Of a DNA stretch of 64,000 bases, positions 17,161 through 26,795 are shown in pieces (the stretch's first letter is position 1; every line of letters starts with the position of its first letter). The notes under the pieces are model-generated. The model had not been told where the DNA came from, made no database searches, and worked only from the letters and a program-made list of their open reading frames with translations. The position numbers and the translations under genes are program-made. The stretch is from Paenibacillus elgii NBRC 100335 (GTDB taxonomy: Bacteria > Bacillota > Bacilli > Paenibacillales > NBRC-103111): NCBI RefSeq assembly GCF_004000865.1, contig NZ_BIMB01000021.1, positions 51,316-115,315 of the forward strand, in the 5' to 3' direction.

Positions 17161-19431
17161 ATGCGGCTGCAGCGTTCGAAAAAAGCACAAACCGTCATCG
17201 TCATGCTGCTGCTCAGCGCTCTCTGCATTATGGCGATGGGTTTTACGGTATATCTCCTCGCCACCCGAAGCCTGTCGGAGGAAGTGGAGAAGGCGTACCG
17301 CAGCTCGCTGCAGCGGACGCAGGACCGGGTGTCCAGCTATTTTAAACAAATCGATCAAGCCATTCTGCAATTCGAGAAGCTGCCCGCCGTCGAAAGCCTC
17401 GCTTCCCCATGGACGGAAGAGGACGGGATCGGGCTCATCAGCGTGCAGGAAACGCTGCTTCGCATGCAGACGTCGCTGGAGGACGTGGACAACATTGCGC
17501 TGTACCGGGTATCGAGCGGCCGGCTGTTCAGCACGAACCGGCAGGTGACGGCGTTTCAGGACGACTATCGGAACGTGATCGGGGCCTTTGAGCAGACGGG
17601 CAAAAAGGCCGCCCTGCTCAATCTGACGGTCCATGATACGCCGACGACGGTGTACGTGCGCAGACTGCCCGTTTTCCAGACGACGCAGGATTTATATATG
17701 ATCATTCATTTGAATCAGCAATTTTTCGATCATATTCTCGGGCTGCCTGACGGGGAACAGGGCACGTATTTTATATTGAACGAGCGCCGGGACATTTTGC
17801 AGGCCCGGGGGGCTCTGGGCAGGACAACACTCGAAAACGAAATCGTCCCGTTGATCAAGGAAGGCAAGCCGAAGGCGGCGGACGACCTGTTCGTCGCTTA
17901 TTTGCCCCCGTCGTACCAAGACTGGATATTCGGGTTCGCCATTCCGAATCACGTGCTGTTTGCCAAAATCGGCAGCCTTCGCAACGTCATCTTTGCCATC
18001 GCGGGCCTCTTGCTGGCGCTTGCCGTGCTCGTGACCCTGCTGGCAACGGGGCGGCTGTGGCGGGGCTGGAGCGAGCTCGTCTCGCTGGTGGAGGATAGCG
18101 GCCCAACTCGCACAAGTACATCCGTCGGCGAACCGGTCCAGCCTCCCGGTCCGGCCCCGGACGAATTCCGGCACGTTTACGATACGGTACAGCGGATCAA
18201 AGCAACCCGCGACGAGCTGCAGGAGAGGATCAAGGAGCTGACACCGGAAATCAAAGCGACCATCTTCCGCAGCCTGCTGCTCAAGGGCATCCGGTCGCAG
18301 CAGGATCGCGACAAATGCGAGCGCTATCAGCTCCCGCTGGCGGAGGAAGGCGAATTCGGCTGCCTTGCCGTCCAGATCGACCAATACCGCAGCTTGGAAA
18401 CGCTCTATTCCGAAATCGATCTGTACTACTTCAAATACGGCATATCCAGCGTCATTCAAGAGGTCATTGATACAAAAGGCAGCGGCATGGTCGCCGCTTG
18501 GGGCGAGGACCGCTTCATGGCGGCGCTCACGCTCCCTGCGGCAGCGCCGGAAGAAGCTAGAGCCGCTGTGCGGGAAGCAGCGCAAACGATCCGCGATTTT
18601 ATCCGGCACTATTTTCCGTTTACCGTCTCCATTGGCGTGAGCCGCCTGCGTAAGGATTATGCTTATTTGAACGTAGCTTCGCAGGAAGCGGAAGAAGCGC
18701 TGAAGCACAAGCTGGTTGCAGGAAAGAACGAAGTGATTCCAATCGAGGAATTCGGCAGCGAAACAGAGTCTCCCGAGGTACCCTTCTCGTTCCGCGAGCT
18801 GGAAAACGATATTCTGTACGCCGTCCGTTCGCTCGATCGCGGGCTGGCTTACGGCTATATCGATCGGCTGCGCGAATTGGAAGGGGTCCGCACCATTCAC
18901 TACCAGTGGCTGCAATCGCGGATGATCGATCTGACGCTGTTTCTCTACCGCTCGGTCGGTCAGTCGCTGTCCCGCCCTCTGGCGGAGCCTGTCGCGGTGG
19001 AATGGCTGGAGCTGTCCACGCTGGAAGAGTGGAGTGATTGGCTGAAGACGCGGGCGTGCGATCTGCTGATCGGCGAGCTGGAGGAAGAGCACCGCGGACA
19101 TATGCGACGCGCCGCCGAACAGCTAACCGTCTTCATCGATGCGCACAACGAAGAAGACGTCCGGCTGGAAAGCTGCTGCAAGGCGCTCGGCCTGCCGGTC
19201 ACGCTGGGCAAGCAGGCACTGAAGGAAGTGCACGACGCCACGTTCTCCGACTACCTGCTCGCCAGCCGCATCGCCAAAGCGAAGCATTGGCTGCGGCATA
19301 CGGAGACGAGCATTGACGAGATGGCCTCGCGGCTGCAGTACAGCAACGCGCAGAACTTCTCGCGCACGTTCAAGAAGATCGTCGGCATGCCTCCGGGGCA
19401 GTACCGGAAAGAGTCGCGGGGAGAGGGATGA
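17161..19431 (+). CDS. Membrane-anchored AraC-family regulator of glycan locus
   Basis: This 756-residue protein starts at ATG 17161 behind GGAGGGG. A membrane segment at about 12-34 (VIVMLLLSALCIMAMGFTVYLL) is followed by an extracellular sensor region, then a second segment at about 278-298 (VIFAIAGLLLALAVLVTLLATG). The cytoplasmic part contains a GGDEF-like degenerate stretch around FTVSIGVSRLRKDYAYLNVASQEAEEAL. It ends with an AraC helix-turn-helix (ETSIDEMASRLQYSNAQNFSRTFKKIVGMPPGQYRK). One protein thus joins sensing and DNA binding, where YesM/YesN use two. Its divergent position makes it the probable activator of the 6.9-16.8 kb locus. Confidence 0.88.
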   Translation: MRLQRSKKAQTVIVMLLLSALCIMAMGFTVYLLATRSLSEEVEKAYRSSLQRTQDRVSSYFKQIDQAILQFEKLPAVESLASPWTEEDGIGLISVQETLLRMQTSLEDVDNIALYRVSSGRLFSTNRQVTAFQDDYRNVIGAFEQTGKKAALLNLTVHDTPTTVYVRRLPVFQTTQDLYMIIHLNQQFFDHILGLPDGEQGTYFILNERRDILQARGALGRTTLENEIVPLIKEGKPKAADDLFVAYLPPSYQDWIFGFAIPNHVLFAKIGSLRNVIFAIAGLLLALAVLVTLLATGRLWRGWSELVSLVEDSGPTRTSTSVGEPVQPPGPAPDEFRHVYDTVQRIKATRDELQERIKELTPEIKATIFRSLLLKGIRSQQDRDKCERYQLPLAEEGEFGCLAVQIDQYRSLETLYSEIDLYYFKYGISSVIQEVIDTKGSGMVAAWGEDRFMAALTLPAAAPEEARAAVREAAQTIRDFIRHYFPFTVSIGVSRLRKDYAYLNVASQEAEEALKHKLVAGKNEVIPIEEFGSETESPEVPFSFRELENDILYAVRSLDRGLAYGYIDRLRELEGVRTIHYQWLQSRMIDLTLFLYRSVGQSLSRPLAEPVAVEWLELSTLEEWSDWLKTRACDLLIGELEEEHRGHMRRAAEQLTVFIDAHNEEDVRLESCCKALGLPVTLGKQALKEVHDATFSDYLLASRIAKAKHWLRHTETSIDEMASRLQYSNAQNFSRTFKKIVGMPPGQYRKESRGEG

Positions 19432-19510
19432 GTCGACTCGTATGGGGGGCGGAGCGGTTTAGTAGGAAGGTAGGGCTTGCAGGGTACAGGGTGCAGGCCC
19501 TGGCTTGGAG

Positions 19511-19714
19511 AAATAAAGGAACGCAGATGCGTTATCCGGGAAGCGAGTGCACCCGGTAAAAAGATAAAGGAATACACATTCGTTATTTGTGTCGAATTTT
19601 ATCCCGTTCGCCTGTCTTTCCGCCAATAAATCATCGCAGTTCCTCTATTCTCCGGATTGCAGTATACTAAGGCCAATTAACGCATCTGCCGTGCTCTATT
19701 TATTTTAACGGCGA
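19511..19714. repeat. Composite intergenic repeat, copy A
   Basis: About 204 bases hold four related units. Two run forward: AATAAAGGAACGCAGATGCG at 19512, and a second from 19563 with GGAATACAC and TGTCGAATTTTATCC. Two run in reverse: near 19625-19652 and 19676-19702, reading AATAGAGGAACTGCGATG and AATAGAGCACGGCAGATGCG on the minus strand. The same order and the same TGTCGAATTT core recur at 53.57-53.76 kb. The gap between the AraC gene and the next hydrolase holds no gene that I can see. Confidence 0.75.
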
Positions 19715-19740
19715 CTGACTAAGAGAGAGGGCTAGGGCAA

Positions 19741-20580
19741 ATGACTATCGAGAAAACAAATCCGCCTCTACACTACGAAACCCGTGGCGAAGGATACCCG
19801 CTGATCGTGCTGCATGCGCTGGCGACCGACCACCGGTCGATGATGGCGTGGGTGGAACCGCTGTTCGAACGGCGGCCGGGCTGGAAGCGAATCTATGTCG
19901 ATATTCCGGCTCACGGACGGAGTACGGTCGAGCCTTGGATGAAAACCTCCGACGACCTGCTGGCGGTTCTGCTGGACGGCCTCCGGACGATCCTGCGGGA
20001 GAACGAGCGGTTCGCGCTCATGGGCATGTCGTTCGGCGGCTACTTGGCGCAGGGGATCTGGCGCGCCGAGCACCGACGGGCGGACGGGCTGTCTCTTCTT
20101 GCCCCAGCGCTGCACCGGAAAACCCGCACCCTCCCCGAGCGAAGCGTGCCGGTCCGGGACGAGGCGCTGCTGGCGGAGCTTGAGCCGGAGGTGCGGGCGG
20201 CATTCGAAACGTTGGCCACCGTGCAATCGCGGGCGACTTGGGAGCTCTTCCGGGAGGAATGGCAACCGGGGCGTCTGCTCGCCGACCGCGCGTTTCTATC
20301 TTCGGACTGGCGTACGCAAGGGTACCATTTCCAATACGATCCGATCCCGGAGGACAGCCGTTTTCCGCAGCCGACGCTGTTTCTCCTCGGACGGCAGGAT
20401 GCGATCTGCGGGTACAGGGATCATTTGGCCGTGCTCGAATCGTTCCCTCGGGCAACCCTTGCCGTGCTTGATGGCGCCGGCCATCTGCTGCAGATCGAGC
20501 AGCGGAAGCTGGTGCAGCATCATGTCGGCCTCTGGTTGGATGCTGTGGAGCGGGAGAAGCTGGCAGGCGCAGATGTGTAG
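19741..20580 (+). CDS. Alpha/beta hydrolase
   Basis: This 279-residue hydrolase starts at ATG 19741 with AGAGAGAGGG ahead. It has the standard fold landmarks: the oxyanion strand LIVLHALATDHRS at 21-33, VDIPAHGRST at 53-62, the nucleophile elbow GMSFGG with Ser97, an acid in LLGRQDAICGYRD, and His in GAGHLLQIEQ near the end. The lid between them (REEWQPGRLLADRAFL) is helical. It resembles small-molecule esterases and haloperoxidase-like proteins; the substrate is not readable. It stands alone, after the composite repeat. Confidence 0.9.
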   Translation: MTIEKTNPPLHYETRGEGYPLIVLHALATDHRSMMAWVEPLFERRPGWKRIYVDIPAHGRSTVEPWMKTSDDLLAVLLDGLRTILRENERFALMGMSFGGYLAQGIWRAEHRRADGLSLLAPALHRKTRTLPERSVPVRDEALLAELEPEVRAAFETLATVQSRATWELFREEWQPGRLLADRAFLSSDWRTQGYHFQYDPIPEDSRFPQPTLFLLGRQDAICGYRDHLAVLESFPRATLAVLDGAGHLLQIEQRKLVQHHVGLWLDAVEREKLAGADV

Positions 20581-20768
20581 CTGGCCTCGCTCGCAGAACT
20601 ATTCGCCGCTGGACGTTCGGGGCAAGCGAGCTAATGCCGCTCGGGCTTTTCGCCGCTAGACGCCGGGCTGCTCCGTTCCTCTTCCCTCCAACGCTCTTGG
20701 CACGCCTGAATCCTGGGAGCTCTGTATTCCCGTATTGCCGCCGGCTGACTCGCCGGGAAGCTGATCCG

Positions 20769-20800
20769 ACCCTCTCGGTCCGGTCAGCCTTTTAGCTTTT
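20769..20800 (-). terminator. Weak hairpin after VOC gene
   Basis: GCTGATCCGACC and GGTCCGGTCAGC can form a hairpin at the end of the VOC gene, with one or two mismatches and no clear T-run, so termination is uncertain. The rest of 20581-20768 holds no gene that I see. Confidence 0.35.
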
Positions 20801-21242
20801 TCTCCCACTCTTCCAAGTAGATCATTTGCGTCAAGGGAGACGTATCCAGCTCAATCGGGCAAATGAACTCCAGCGAATTGCCGTCCGGGTCCTCAAAATA
20901 AATGGCTGCGTGCGCATGCGGCCGATTGGGCAGCATGACGGGACCTGTCGGCGCAAACCCGAAAGCTTCCCTCACCTCAATCCCCTTGTCCGCAAGCCAT
21001 TGCTTGGCCCGCTTTATATCCTCCAGCTCCACTTGAAAGGCGATATGCCTCAACGACGGATGATACGGGACGTTCACCTGTTCCGTCTCCCATAGACCGA
21101 GCCAGCTCTTTCCTTTCTCAATCCAGAAAAACGTCAGGCCGCGGCCTTGATGGGCCAGTTCCAGGCCGATGCATTCATAAAACTCGACGGAACGCTCCAA
21201 ATCTTCGACCGGCAAGTGAGCTTCATATAATCCTTTGATCAC
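20784..21242 (-). CDS. VOC-family (glyoxalase/dioxygenase-fold) protein
   Basis: This 152-residue cytosolic protein has two beta-alpha-beta-beta-beta modules. The first opens YEAHLPVEDLERSVEFYECIGLEL with His at 9. The second has LRHIAFQVELEDIKRAKQWLADKGIEV and the closing IYFEDPDGNSLEFICPIE. The pair of His and the Glu in SLEF match the VOC metal site. FosB-type thiol transferases and glyoxalases share this layout, and the closing motif is typical, but the resistance-specific loop cannot be assigned with confidence. It is monocistronic. Confidence 0.88.
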   Translation of the reverse strand: MIKGLYEAHLPVEDLERSVEFYECIGLELAHQGRGLTFFWIEKGKSWLGLWETEQVNVPYHPSLRHIAFQVELEDIKRAKQWLADKGIEVREAFGFAPTGPVMLPNRPHAHAAIYFEDPDGNSLEFICPIELDTSPLTQMIYLEEWEKKLKG

Positions 21243-21373
21243 AAGGACGGCCTCCTTTCTACATCAGATCATTCCATTCGATGATATTGTAGCACAAAAC
21301 TGCACAGCCTTCCCATATGTTTCCAGTTTATTTTAACAACCAAAAATTTTACCCAGAAAGCATCTAATAATTC

Positions 21374-21391
21374 TATCGAATTTTGTCGATA
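21374..21391. promoter_or_regulatory. Palindrome / Spo0A-like box before chemoreceptor
   Basis: TATCGA-ATTTTG-TCGATA forms an inverted repeat 35 bases before the chemoreceptor start. Its right half reads TTTTGTCGATA, one base from the 0A-box core TGTCGAA. The assignment to Spo0A is inference only. Confidence 0.35.
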
Positions 21392-21425
21392 AAAGGAGAT
21401 GAACACAACAAAGGAGAGAAACATA

Positions 21426-23165
21426 ATGGGAAAACATCACTTTATGCTATCCGTCGGGAGGAAATTGTTCTTGTCTTTTTTGCTCCTGATTTTGCTGCTG
21501 GCCGGTTTCGGCCTTACCTCGCTGGGCCGGGGGGCTAAGATGCAAGCGAAGACGGAGGAAATTACCGACACTTGGCTTTCGGGAGTAGGAATTGCCAACA
21601 ACGTCAACTATTTGACGGAACACGTTCTTGTTTTGCAATATAAAATTTTGACCAATCCGGAAGTTGCCAAAAAACAACAATACATCCAGGAAGCCGATGC
21701 CACGTTTGCAGAAATCGACAAGCAGCTGGATCTGTACAGCGAATCGTTTGAAAGCGACGAAGATCGAATCACTGTGGAGCAGCTTCGGGTGAAATGGAAC
21801 GGCTATAAAGAAGTTTATGACCGCACCGTAACGTTGGGCAAGCAAATCGACCTGGTTCGAGGCGCAGTGAAGCAGGAAAAAGAACTGACAGCGATGATGG
21901 CACAATCCCAGCAGACCTATGACGAAATGCAGAAGCTGCTGAATAAAATGATCAAAATCAACAACGACGGCGCCAAAATAGCGACGCAGGAAAGCGGACA
22001 AATCTACCAAAGCAATATCGGGCTCACGATCGGGATCATCGTCATTTCGGTTTTGATCGGAATCGCCTTGGTCATCGTCATGATCCGCATCATATCCAGA
22101 CCTGTAAAGCTCGTATCCGAAGCGCTGCACCGGGTAGCCGGCGGCGACTTGACGGTTGAACCGCTCGCCGTCAAGCAAAAGGACGAGATCGGAAGTCTGG
22201 TTGTTTCCTTGAACGATATGGTCGCCCATCTCAAAATGACTGTGGTGCAAATTCAAGAGGCATCCACGACGGTTGCCGCTTCCTCCGAGGAGCTGCAGGC
22301 CAGCTCGGAGCAAAATACGATAGCGACCAAAACCGTAACGCTGTCCATCCAAGAGATGGCCTCCGGCACCGAAAGTCAGTTGATGCGCTCGGACGAAACC
22401 GGAAGAGCGATGGAAGAGATGGCCGCAGGCATTCAACGCATTGCCGAGACGACGTCCGACGTATCCGAGCTGTCGCAAGAATCCGCCGTCCAAGCGCAGC
22501 ATGGCAATGACGCTATTCGAGCGGCCAGGGGCCGAATGAACGCCCTAAGCGATTCGGTCGGACAAGCGAGCGCCGATATCAAGACGTTGGAGACGCATTC
22601 CGTGAACGTCGGCGGCATTCTGCAGATCATCAACGACATCGCTTCGCAAACCGGTCTGCTGGCGCTCAATGCCTCCATCGAGGCAGCAAGAGCGGGAGAG
22701 CATGGACAAGGGTTCGCCGTCGTCGCGAACGAGGTGAAGAAGCTTGCCCAGCAGTCCGGCGAAGCCGTTCAAAGCATCTCGGACATCATCACGCAGATTC
22801 AAACCGATACGTCCAAAGCGGTGCTCACGATGAACCGCAGCTTGGCGGAGGTGCGAATCGGCCTCCAAGCCGTGACCGAGGCGGATGACGCGTTCCAGCA
22901 AATCACCCGTACCGCAAACGACGTATCCGGCAAAATTCAGGAAGTGGCGGCGGCAGCGGAAGAAATGGCGGCAAGCTCGGAGCAGGTGTCCGCATCCGCT
23001 TCGGAGATGAGCCAAATTGCCAGACATGGTGCCGAGTCGGCGCAGACGATTGCCGCTACAACCGAAGAACAACTCGCATCTGCCGAAGAAATTGCTTCGT
23101 CCGCGGAATCGTTAAGCCGGACGGCGCAGGATTTGTCCGAATTGGTCAACCGGTTCAAATTGTAA
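21426..23165 (+). CDS. Methyl-accepting chemotaxis protein
   Basis: The start is ATG 21426 ([18 protein letters not shown]) with AAAGGAG nine bases before; the upstream ATG at 21399 abuts its own GGAG and is unlikely. The 579-residue receptor has a first membrane segment at about 13-30, an outer four-helix-bundle ligand domain, a second segment at about 197-217 ([19 protein letters not shown]), a HAMP linker, and the long coiled-coil signalling region. The conserved tip reads [20 protein letters not shown]. It ends at [16 protein letters not shown] and carries no CheR pentapeptide. The ligand is unknown. It is convergent with a second receptor gene. Confidence 0.95.
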   Translation: MGKHHFMLSVGRKLFLSFLLLILLLAGFGLTSLGRGAKMQAKTEEITDTWLSGVGIANNVNYLTEHVLVLQYKILTNPEVAKKQQYIQEADATFAEIDKQLDLYSESFESDEDRITVEQLRVKWNGYKEVYDRTVTLGKQIDLVRGAVKQEKELTAMMAQSQQTYDEMQKLLNKMIKINNDGAKIATQESGQIYQSNIGLTIGIIVISVLIGIALVIVMIRIISRPVKLVSEALHRVAGGDLTVEPLAVKQKDEIGSLVVSLNDMVAHLKMTVVQIQEASTTVAASSEELQASSEQNTIATKTVTLSIQEMASGTESQLMRSDETGRAMEEMAAGIQRIAETTSDVSELSQESAVQAQHGNDAIRAARGRMNALSDSVGQASADIKTLETHSVNVGGILQIINDIASQTGLLALNASIEAARAGEHGQGFAVVANEVKKLAQQSGEAVQSISDIITQIQTDTSKAVLTMNRSLAEVRIGLQAVTEADDAFQQITRTANDVSGKIQEVAAAAEEMAASSEQVSASASEMSQIARHGAESAQTIAATTEEQLASAEEIASSAESLSRTAQDLSELVNRFKL

Positions 23166-23183
23166 GGGGCGCTCCAGGCGTCC

Positions 23184-23237
23184 AAAAAAAGGGAGGAAGC
23201 CCCCGCAGCTTGTAAACTGCGGACTTCCTCCCTTTTT
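23184..23237. terminator. Bidirectional terminator between two chemoreceptors
   Basis: GGGAGGAAG and CTTCCTCCC enclose an inner CCGCAG/CTGCGG stem, with A7 before and T5 after. It serves both convergent genes. Confidence 0.9.
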
Positions 23238-23260
23238 CCATTTCGCACAAGAGTTCATGC

Positions 23261-24955
23261 TTATATTGTAAACTTGCGGACCAGCGTTTCCAGATTTTCT
23301 GCCTCCCGGCTCAGTCCTTCGGACAAGGAGGAAACCTCCTGCACCAAAGCGGTTTGCGCTTGGGTTTTGTCATTGACGATCTGTACGCCGTCCAGAGATT
23401 CTCTGGCGACATCGGCCATGTCGGAGACGGAGGCGGCAATTTCTTCCGAGCCTGCCGCCATTTCCTCCGAAATGGCCGAAACCTCCTGGATTTGGGCGGC
23501 GACCTCTTTGGTGGCCTGCAATATTTTTTGGAACGAATCGCTGGCAGCCCGCACCTTGTTGCTGCCCAGGGTCACTTCTTCGCTTACCCGCTGCATCGCT
23601 TTGACCGTTTCCGTGGAATCGCTGCGAATTTCCTGAAGCAACTCGGCGATCTGTCCTGCCGAGGCGGCAGAGCCTTCCGCCAGCTTGCGGATTTCCGCCG
23701 CCACGACCGCGAAGCCCCGGCCATGCTCGCCCGCCCGGGCCGCTTCGATCGAGGCGTTGAGCGCAAGCAGATTCGTTTGCTTGGACAACGTAGCGATCGT
23801 ATCCGCAATTTGCCCGATGTAGGACGAGCGTTCGTCCAGCTTGGATACGATCTCGGCGGATCTATGAACGGACTCGTCGATCTGATCCATTTGCCGCTTG
23901 GCCTGCTCCATCTGTCCGAAGCCGTCCACAGCTTCTTTCTCCGTATCCACGGCGGCCTCAGACAGCTCGGTAGCCGATTCGGCCACCCGCTGCACGCCCT
24001 TGGCCATTTCTTCGATGGCCCGCGATCCGTCCAGCGTGTTCTGCACCGAAATGACGGCTCCCTGCTCGATCACCGCCATCCGCTTGCCGATTTCCTCGGT
24101 TGCGGCAGAGGTTTGCTTCGTATTGGCAATCAGCTTCTCCGACGTCTCCCACACCTTCTCGGAGGTGCCGGTAATTTCCTTGATCATGCCGTGCAGGCTG
24201 TCCAGCATCCGGTTAAGCGAGCCTGCGATTTCGCCAATCTCGTCCTTCGTATTCGAGGTCAGCCTCGCCGTCAGATCGCCGCCGTTGCCGGCCAGCTCGG
24301 CAATTTTCTCATTCACCGTTTTTAAAGGCCGCAGCTTGATAAAGATCAAGATAAAAATGCCGAACAAGGTCAGGAACGTCACCACCAGCAGGATCACCGC
24401 GAAGTTCATCATGGAGTTAGCCGTCTGACGGGCCGAGTCCGCTTCCTGCTGGGCCCGGGTGTTCATCTTGGTTTGAAACTGCTGGATATAGCCCATAATT
24501 TCATTTTTGCTGGCATCGTACTGTTCGCCGAACATAAGCTTTCGGGCGCTGTCGAAATTTTTCTCCTCCACGGCCTTCATGGCGGCTTCTTCGGTTTTGA
24601 TCAAGGTGTCGGAGCTGTTCTTCGCTTTCTCGATCAAATCCAGTTCTTCCTGCGGCGCTTGAAGCGCTTTCAGCTGTTCGACAACCTTGTCGCGCGACTT
24701 GGTCTCGTTGACCTCTTTCCAATAATTATCGTAGTGCTGCTTGTCCCCGAACTGAACATACCTTCTCATCTCTTCAGTCAAGTAATCGGAGGCGTTCTTC
24801 AAGTCCAAGCCGAGCTGCTTGAACTGCGCCTGCCGTTGTACCGCCAGCCGTTCCTGGGCGATCCCGTTCTCCAGCTTGCTGACGCTGAACCAGTTGAGCA
24901 GCGATAATACCAATAAAAGTGAGCCCATCACCTTTAACCAGCTTGAAATCTTCAT
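23261..24955 (-). CDS. Methyl-accepting chemotaxis protein
   Basis: This 564-residue chemoreceptor opens [31 protein letters not shown], with the first membrane segment at about 9-25. It then has an outer helical domain ([29 protein letters not shown]), a second segment at about 186-208 ([22 protein letters not shown]), HAMP, and the signalling hairpin with tip [20 protein letters not shown]. The tip differs from the neighbouring receptor by GLL versus NLL, while the outer domains differ widely, so the two probably sense different cues. Upstream are two direct TCGACATTTTT repeats. Confidence 0.95.
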   Translation of the reverse strand: MKISSWLKVMGSLLLVLSLLNWFSVSKLENGIAQERLAVQRQAQFKQLGLDLKNASDYLTEEMRRYVQFGDKQHYDNYWKEVNETKSRDKVVEQLKALQAPQEELDLIEKAKNSSDTLIKTEEAAMKAVEEKNFDSARKLMFGEQYDASKNEIMGYIQQFQTKMNTRAQQEADSARQTANSMMNFAVILLVVTFLTLFGIFILIFIKLRPLKTVNEKIAELAGNGGDLTARLTSNTKDEIGEIAGSLNRMLDSLHGMIKEITGTSEKVWETSEKLIANTKQTSAATEEIGKRMAVIEQGAVISVQNTLDGSRAIEEMAKGVQRVAESATELSEAAVDTEKEAVDGFGQMEQAKRQMDQIDESVHRSAEIVSKLDERSSYIGQIADTIATLSKQTNLLALNASIEAARAGEHGRGFAVVAAEIRKLAEGSAASAGQIAELLQEIRSDSTETVKAMQRVSEEVTLGSNKVRAASDSFQKILQATKEVAAQIQEVSAISEEMAAGSEEIAASVSDMADVARESLDGVQIVNDKTQAQTALVQEVSSLSEGLSREAENLETLVRKFTI

Positions 24956-24980
24956 CCGCAGTCCCCCTGAAATCGTGATT

Positions 24981-25020
24981 TATTTCGACATTTTTCAACA
25001 ATATTTATCGACATTTTTAG
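24981..25020 (-). promoter_or_regulatory. Tandem TGTCGAA-like boxes before chemoreceptor
   Basis: On the minus strand AAAAATGTCGATAA (about 25006-25019) and AAAAATGTCGAAATAA (about 24980-24995) are direct repeats 23 bases apart, just upstream of the receptor start. TGTCGAA is the 0A-box core of Spo0A. A third TGTCGAA lies at 25087-25093. The role is inferred. Confidence 0.4.
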
Positions 25021-25234
25021 ACAAAAATTTGAGATTCAATTTTTTACATTCCGCTTTAAAACCATTATTTTTAGGAGATCGGTGCATCTTTTTTTATTTT
25101 TTTCGACAGATTATCGAGAAGAAAAGGGCAGCAGCTGGCGGAAAAAGCAGGGTGAAGGTATCCGAGGCGCTGGAGTCGATTGGAGGGGGAGGCCGGGGAC
25201 AAGACTGTTTTGGTGCTTATGCAGAGCGTCAATA

Positions 25235-25266
25235 GCAAAAACGGCATATCCTTAAAGGATATGCCG
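25235..25266 (-). terminator. Terminator of glcDF operon
   Basis: A perfect palindrome has 12-base arms (CGGCATATCCTT and its complement) around one base, and is followed on the minus strand by TTTTTGC. It lies about 150 bases after the glcF stop. Confidence 0.8.
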
Positions 25267-25316
25267 AGCTTGTTGAGAAAGAGGGCTTTTACAAAAATAG
25301 AAATGCATACGGAGCT

Positions 25317-25360
25317 GGGGTATCCACTGGAGAAGCGATGCGGCCAAAAGTGGATACCCC
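25317..25360. repeat. Inverted repeat downstream of glcF
   Basis: GGGGTATCCACT and AGTGGATACCCC, 12-base perfect arms, are 20 bases apart. No T-run follows closely, so this may be an RNA structure or a protein site. The surrounding 24956-25418 stretch has no gene that I can support. Confidence 0.55.
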
Positions 25361-25418
25361 CCATCGTAACCTCTACTACCTCATTTGACCACTTTCTCAA
25401 TCCTCTGGACGCTGCGGA

Positions 25419-26792
25419 CTAGCTCTCCCCCGCCGATTCGGCGAGAAAATCAACCAGATGCATCGCTTGCATCGTCTTGTCTTTCCCGTGGCGGTGAACG
25501 CCCCATTTCATCTGAAGCAGGCAACCTGGATTCGCCGTCAGAATGACGTGCGCCCGGATGCGCTCCACCTGCTCCATCTTATGATCGAGCACGCTGGCGG
25601 ACATCTCCGGCTGCGTCAAATTGTAGATTCCAGCGGAGCCACAGCAGCGGTCGGCATCCGGCAGCTCCTGCAGCTTCGCGCCGGGCACGGTCCGGATCAG
25701 CTGCCGCGGGGCCGATGCAACGCGCATCACGTTGCGCAGATGGCATGAGTCCTGGTACGTGACCGTCACCTGCTCCGCCCCTTGGCCGAGCGGCTTCAGC
25801 GGCAGCGGACGCCCTTCGGCGAGCAGCTCCGACACGTCGCGGACCTGCGCGGCGAACCGGCGGGCCTCCGCCTCCTGGGGATCGCCGTGAAGGAGGTGGT
25901 CCACCTCCTTCAGGGTGGCACCGCAGCCGCCGGCGTTGCTGACGACGGCATCTACGTGGGCCGCACCGAAGGCGGCGATGTTGGTCCGGGCCAGACGGCG
26001 GGCGCTCTCCCGTTCGCCGGCATGGGCGTGCAGCGCACCGCAGCACGTCTGCGAGGCTGGGACCACGACCTCGTAGCCCGCCAAGCGCAGCAGCTTGATC
26101 GTGTTCACGTTCGTCTCCGTGAACAGCACATCCATGATACAGCCGCGGAACATGCCGACCCGCCCGAGACGTTCGCCTTCGGCGGGGATCACGAGCAGCG
26201 ATTGTCCGCCGTCGCCCTGTTCCCAACGTGCGGGCAGGCCGAGCTTCTCCCAGCGGCGGATGACGCCGTCGCCGGCCGCTTGCGGCAGCACCGCTTCCAT
26301 CTCGCGCATATGAGCCGGGAACAGCTTCATGACGCCGAGCCCGCGCGCCAGCTTCTGCAATCCGCTCGTTTGGTACAGCTTCAGCGACGAGCCGAGCAGC
26401 CGCATCCGGCCGTGATGCGGAAACAGCCGCTCCATGAACAGCCGCTTCACCGTCCGCACCGGCCACCGTTCGGCGGTTACCGCCGCGATCGACTCGCGGG
26501 CCTGTTCGATGAGCTGCCCGTACTTGACATCCGACGGGCAGGCCGGCTCGCAAGCGCGGCAGCCGAGGCACAGGTCCATCTGTGAGCGGAACGCCGCGTC
26601 CGGCTCCATTTTGCCGTCATAGACGGCCTTCATCAGCGCGATCCGGCCCCGCGGCGACGCTGCCTCCAATCCCGTCTCCTGAAACGTCGGACAGGCCGTC
26701 TGGCAAAAGCCGCAGCGCATGCAGTTGGTCAGCTGATCGGGATCGAGCGTGAGCTGCAGCTTCTCGGTCAGTTGTTTGATCTCCGTGCTCAT
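25419..26792 (-). CDS. glcF: Glycolate oxidase iron-sulfur subunit
   Basis: This 457-residue protein carries two [4Fe-4S] ferredoxin motifs, C24-x2-C27-x2-C30-x3-C34-P and C75-x2-C78-x2-C81-x3-C85-P. Two CCG domains follow, with TCCGALHAHAGE and RCCGSAGIYNLTQP, which hold further cofactor ligands. This is the GlcF plan: electrons pass from the flavin subunit through iron-sulfur clusters to the quinone pool. It starts 3 bases after the stop of glcD, so the two are one operon. LutA and GlpC share the CCG domains but lack this exact combination with a flavin partner of the GlcD type. Confidence 0.93.
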   Translation of the reverse strand: MSTEIKQLTEKLQLTLDPDQLTNCMRCGFCQTACPTFQETGLEAASPRGRIALMKAVYDGKMEPDAAFRSQMDLCLGCRACEPACPSDVKYGQLIEQARESIAAVTAERWPVRTVKRLFMERLFPHHGRMRLLGSSLKLYQTSGLQKLARGLGVMKLFPAHMREMEAVLPQAAGDGVIRRWEKLGLPARWEQGDGGQSLLVIPAEGERLGRVGMFRGCIMDVLFTETNVNTIKLLRLAGYEVVVPASQTCCGALHAHAGERESARRLARTNIAAFGAAHVDAVVSNAGGCGATLKEVDHLLHGDPQEAEARRFAAQVRDVSELLAEGRPLPLKPLGQGAEQVTVTYQDSCHLRNVMRVASAPRQLIRTVPGAKLQELPDADRCCGSAGIYNLTQPEMSASVLDHKMEQVERIRAHVILTANPGCLLQMKWGVHRHGKDKTMQAMHLVDFLAESAGES

Positions 26793-26795
26793 GCT

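Noticed and set aside
20581..20680. TTCGCCGCTGGACG and TTCGCCGCTAGACG near-direct repeats
   Set aside because: Only two short copies 40-45 bases apart after a gene end; no element structure is visible around them.
25071..25400. 109-residue frame on the minus strand and an 80-residue frame on the plus strand
   Set aside because: Neither has a ribosome site or recognisable motif, and both run through two perfect inverted repeats, one of which is a clear terminator.
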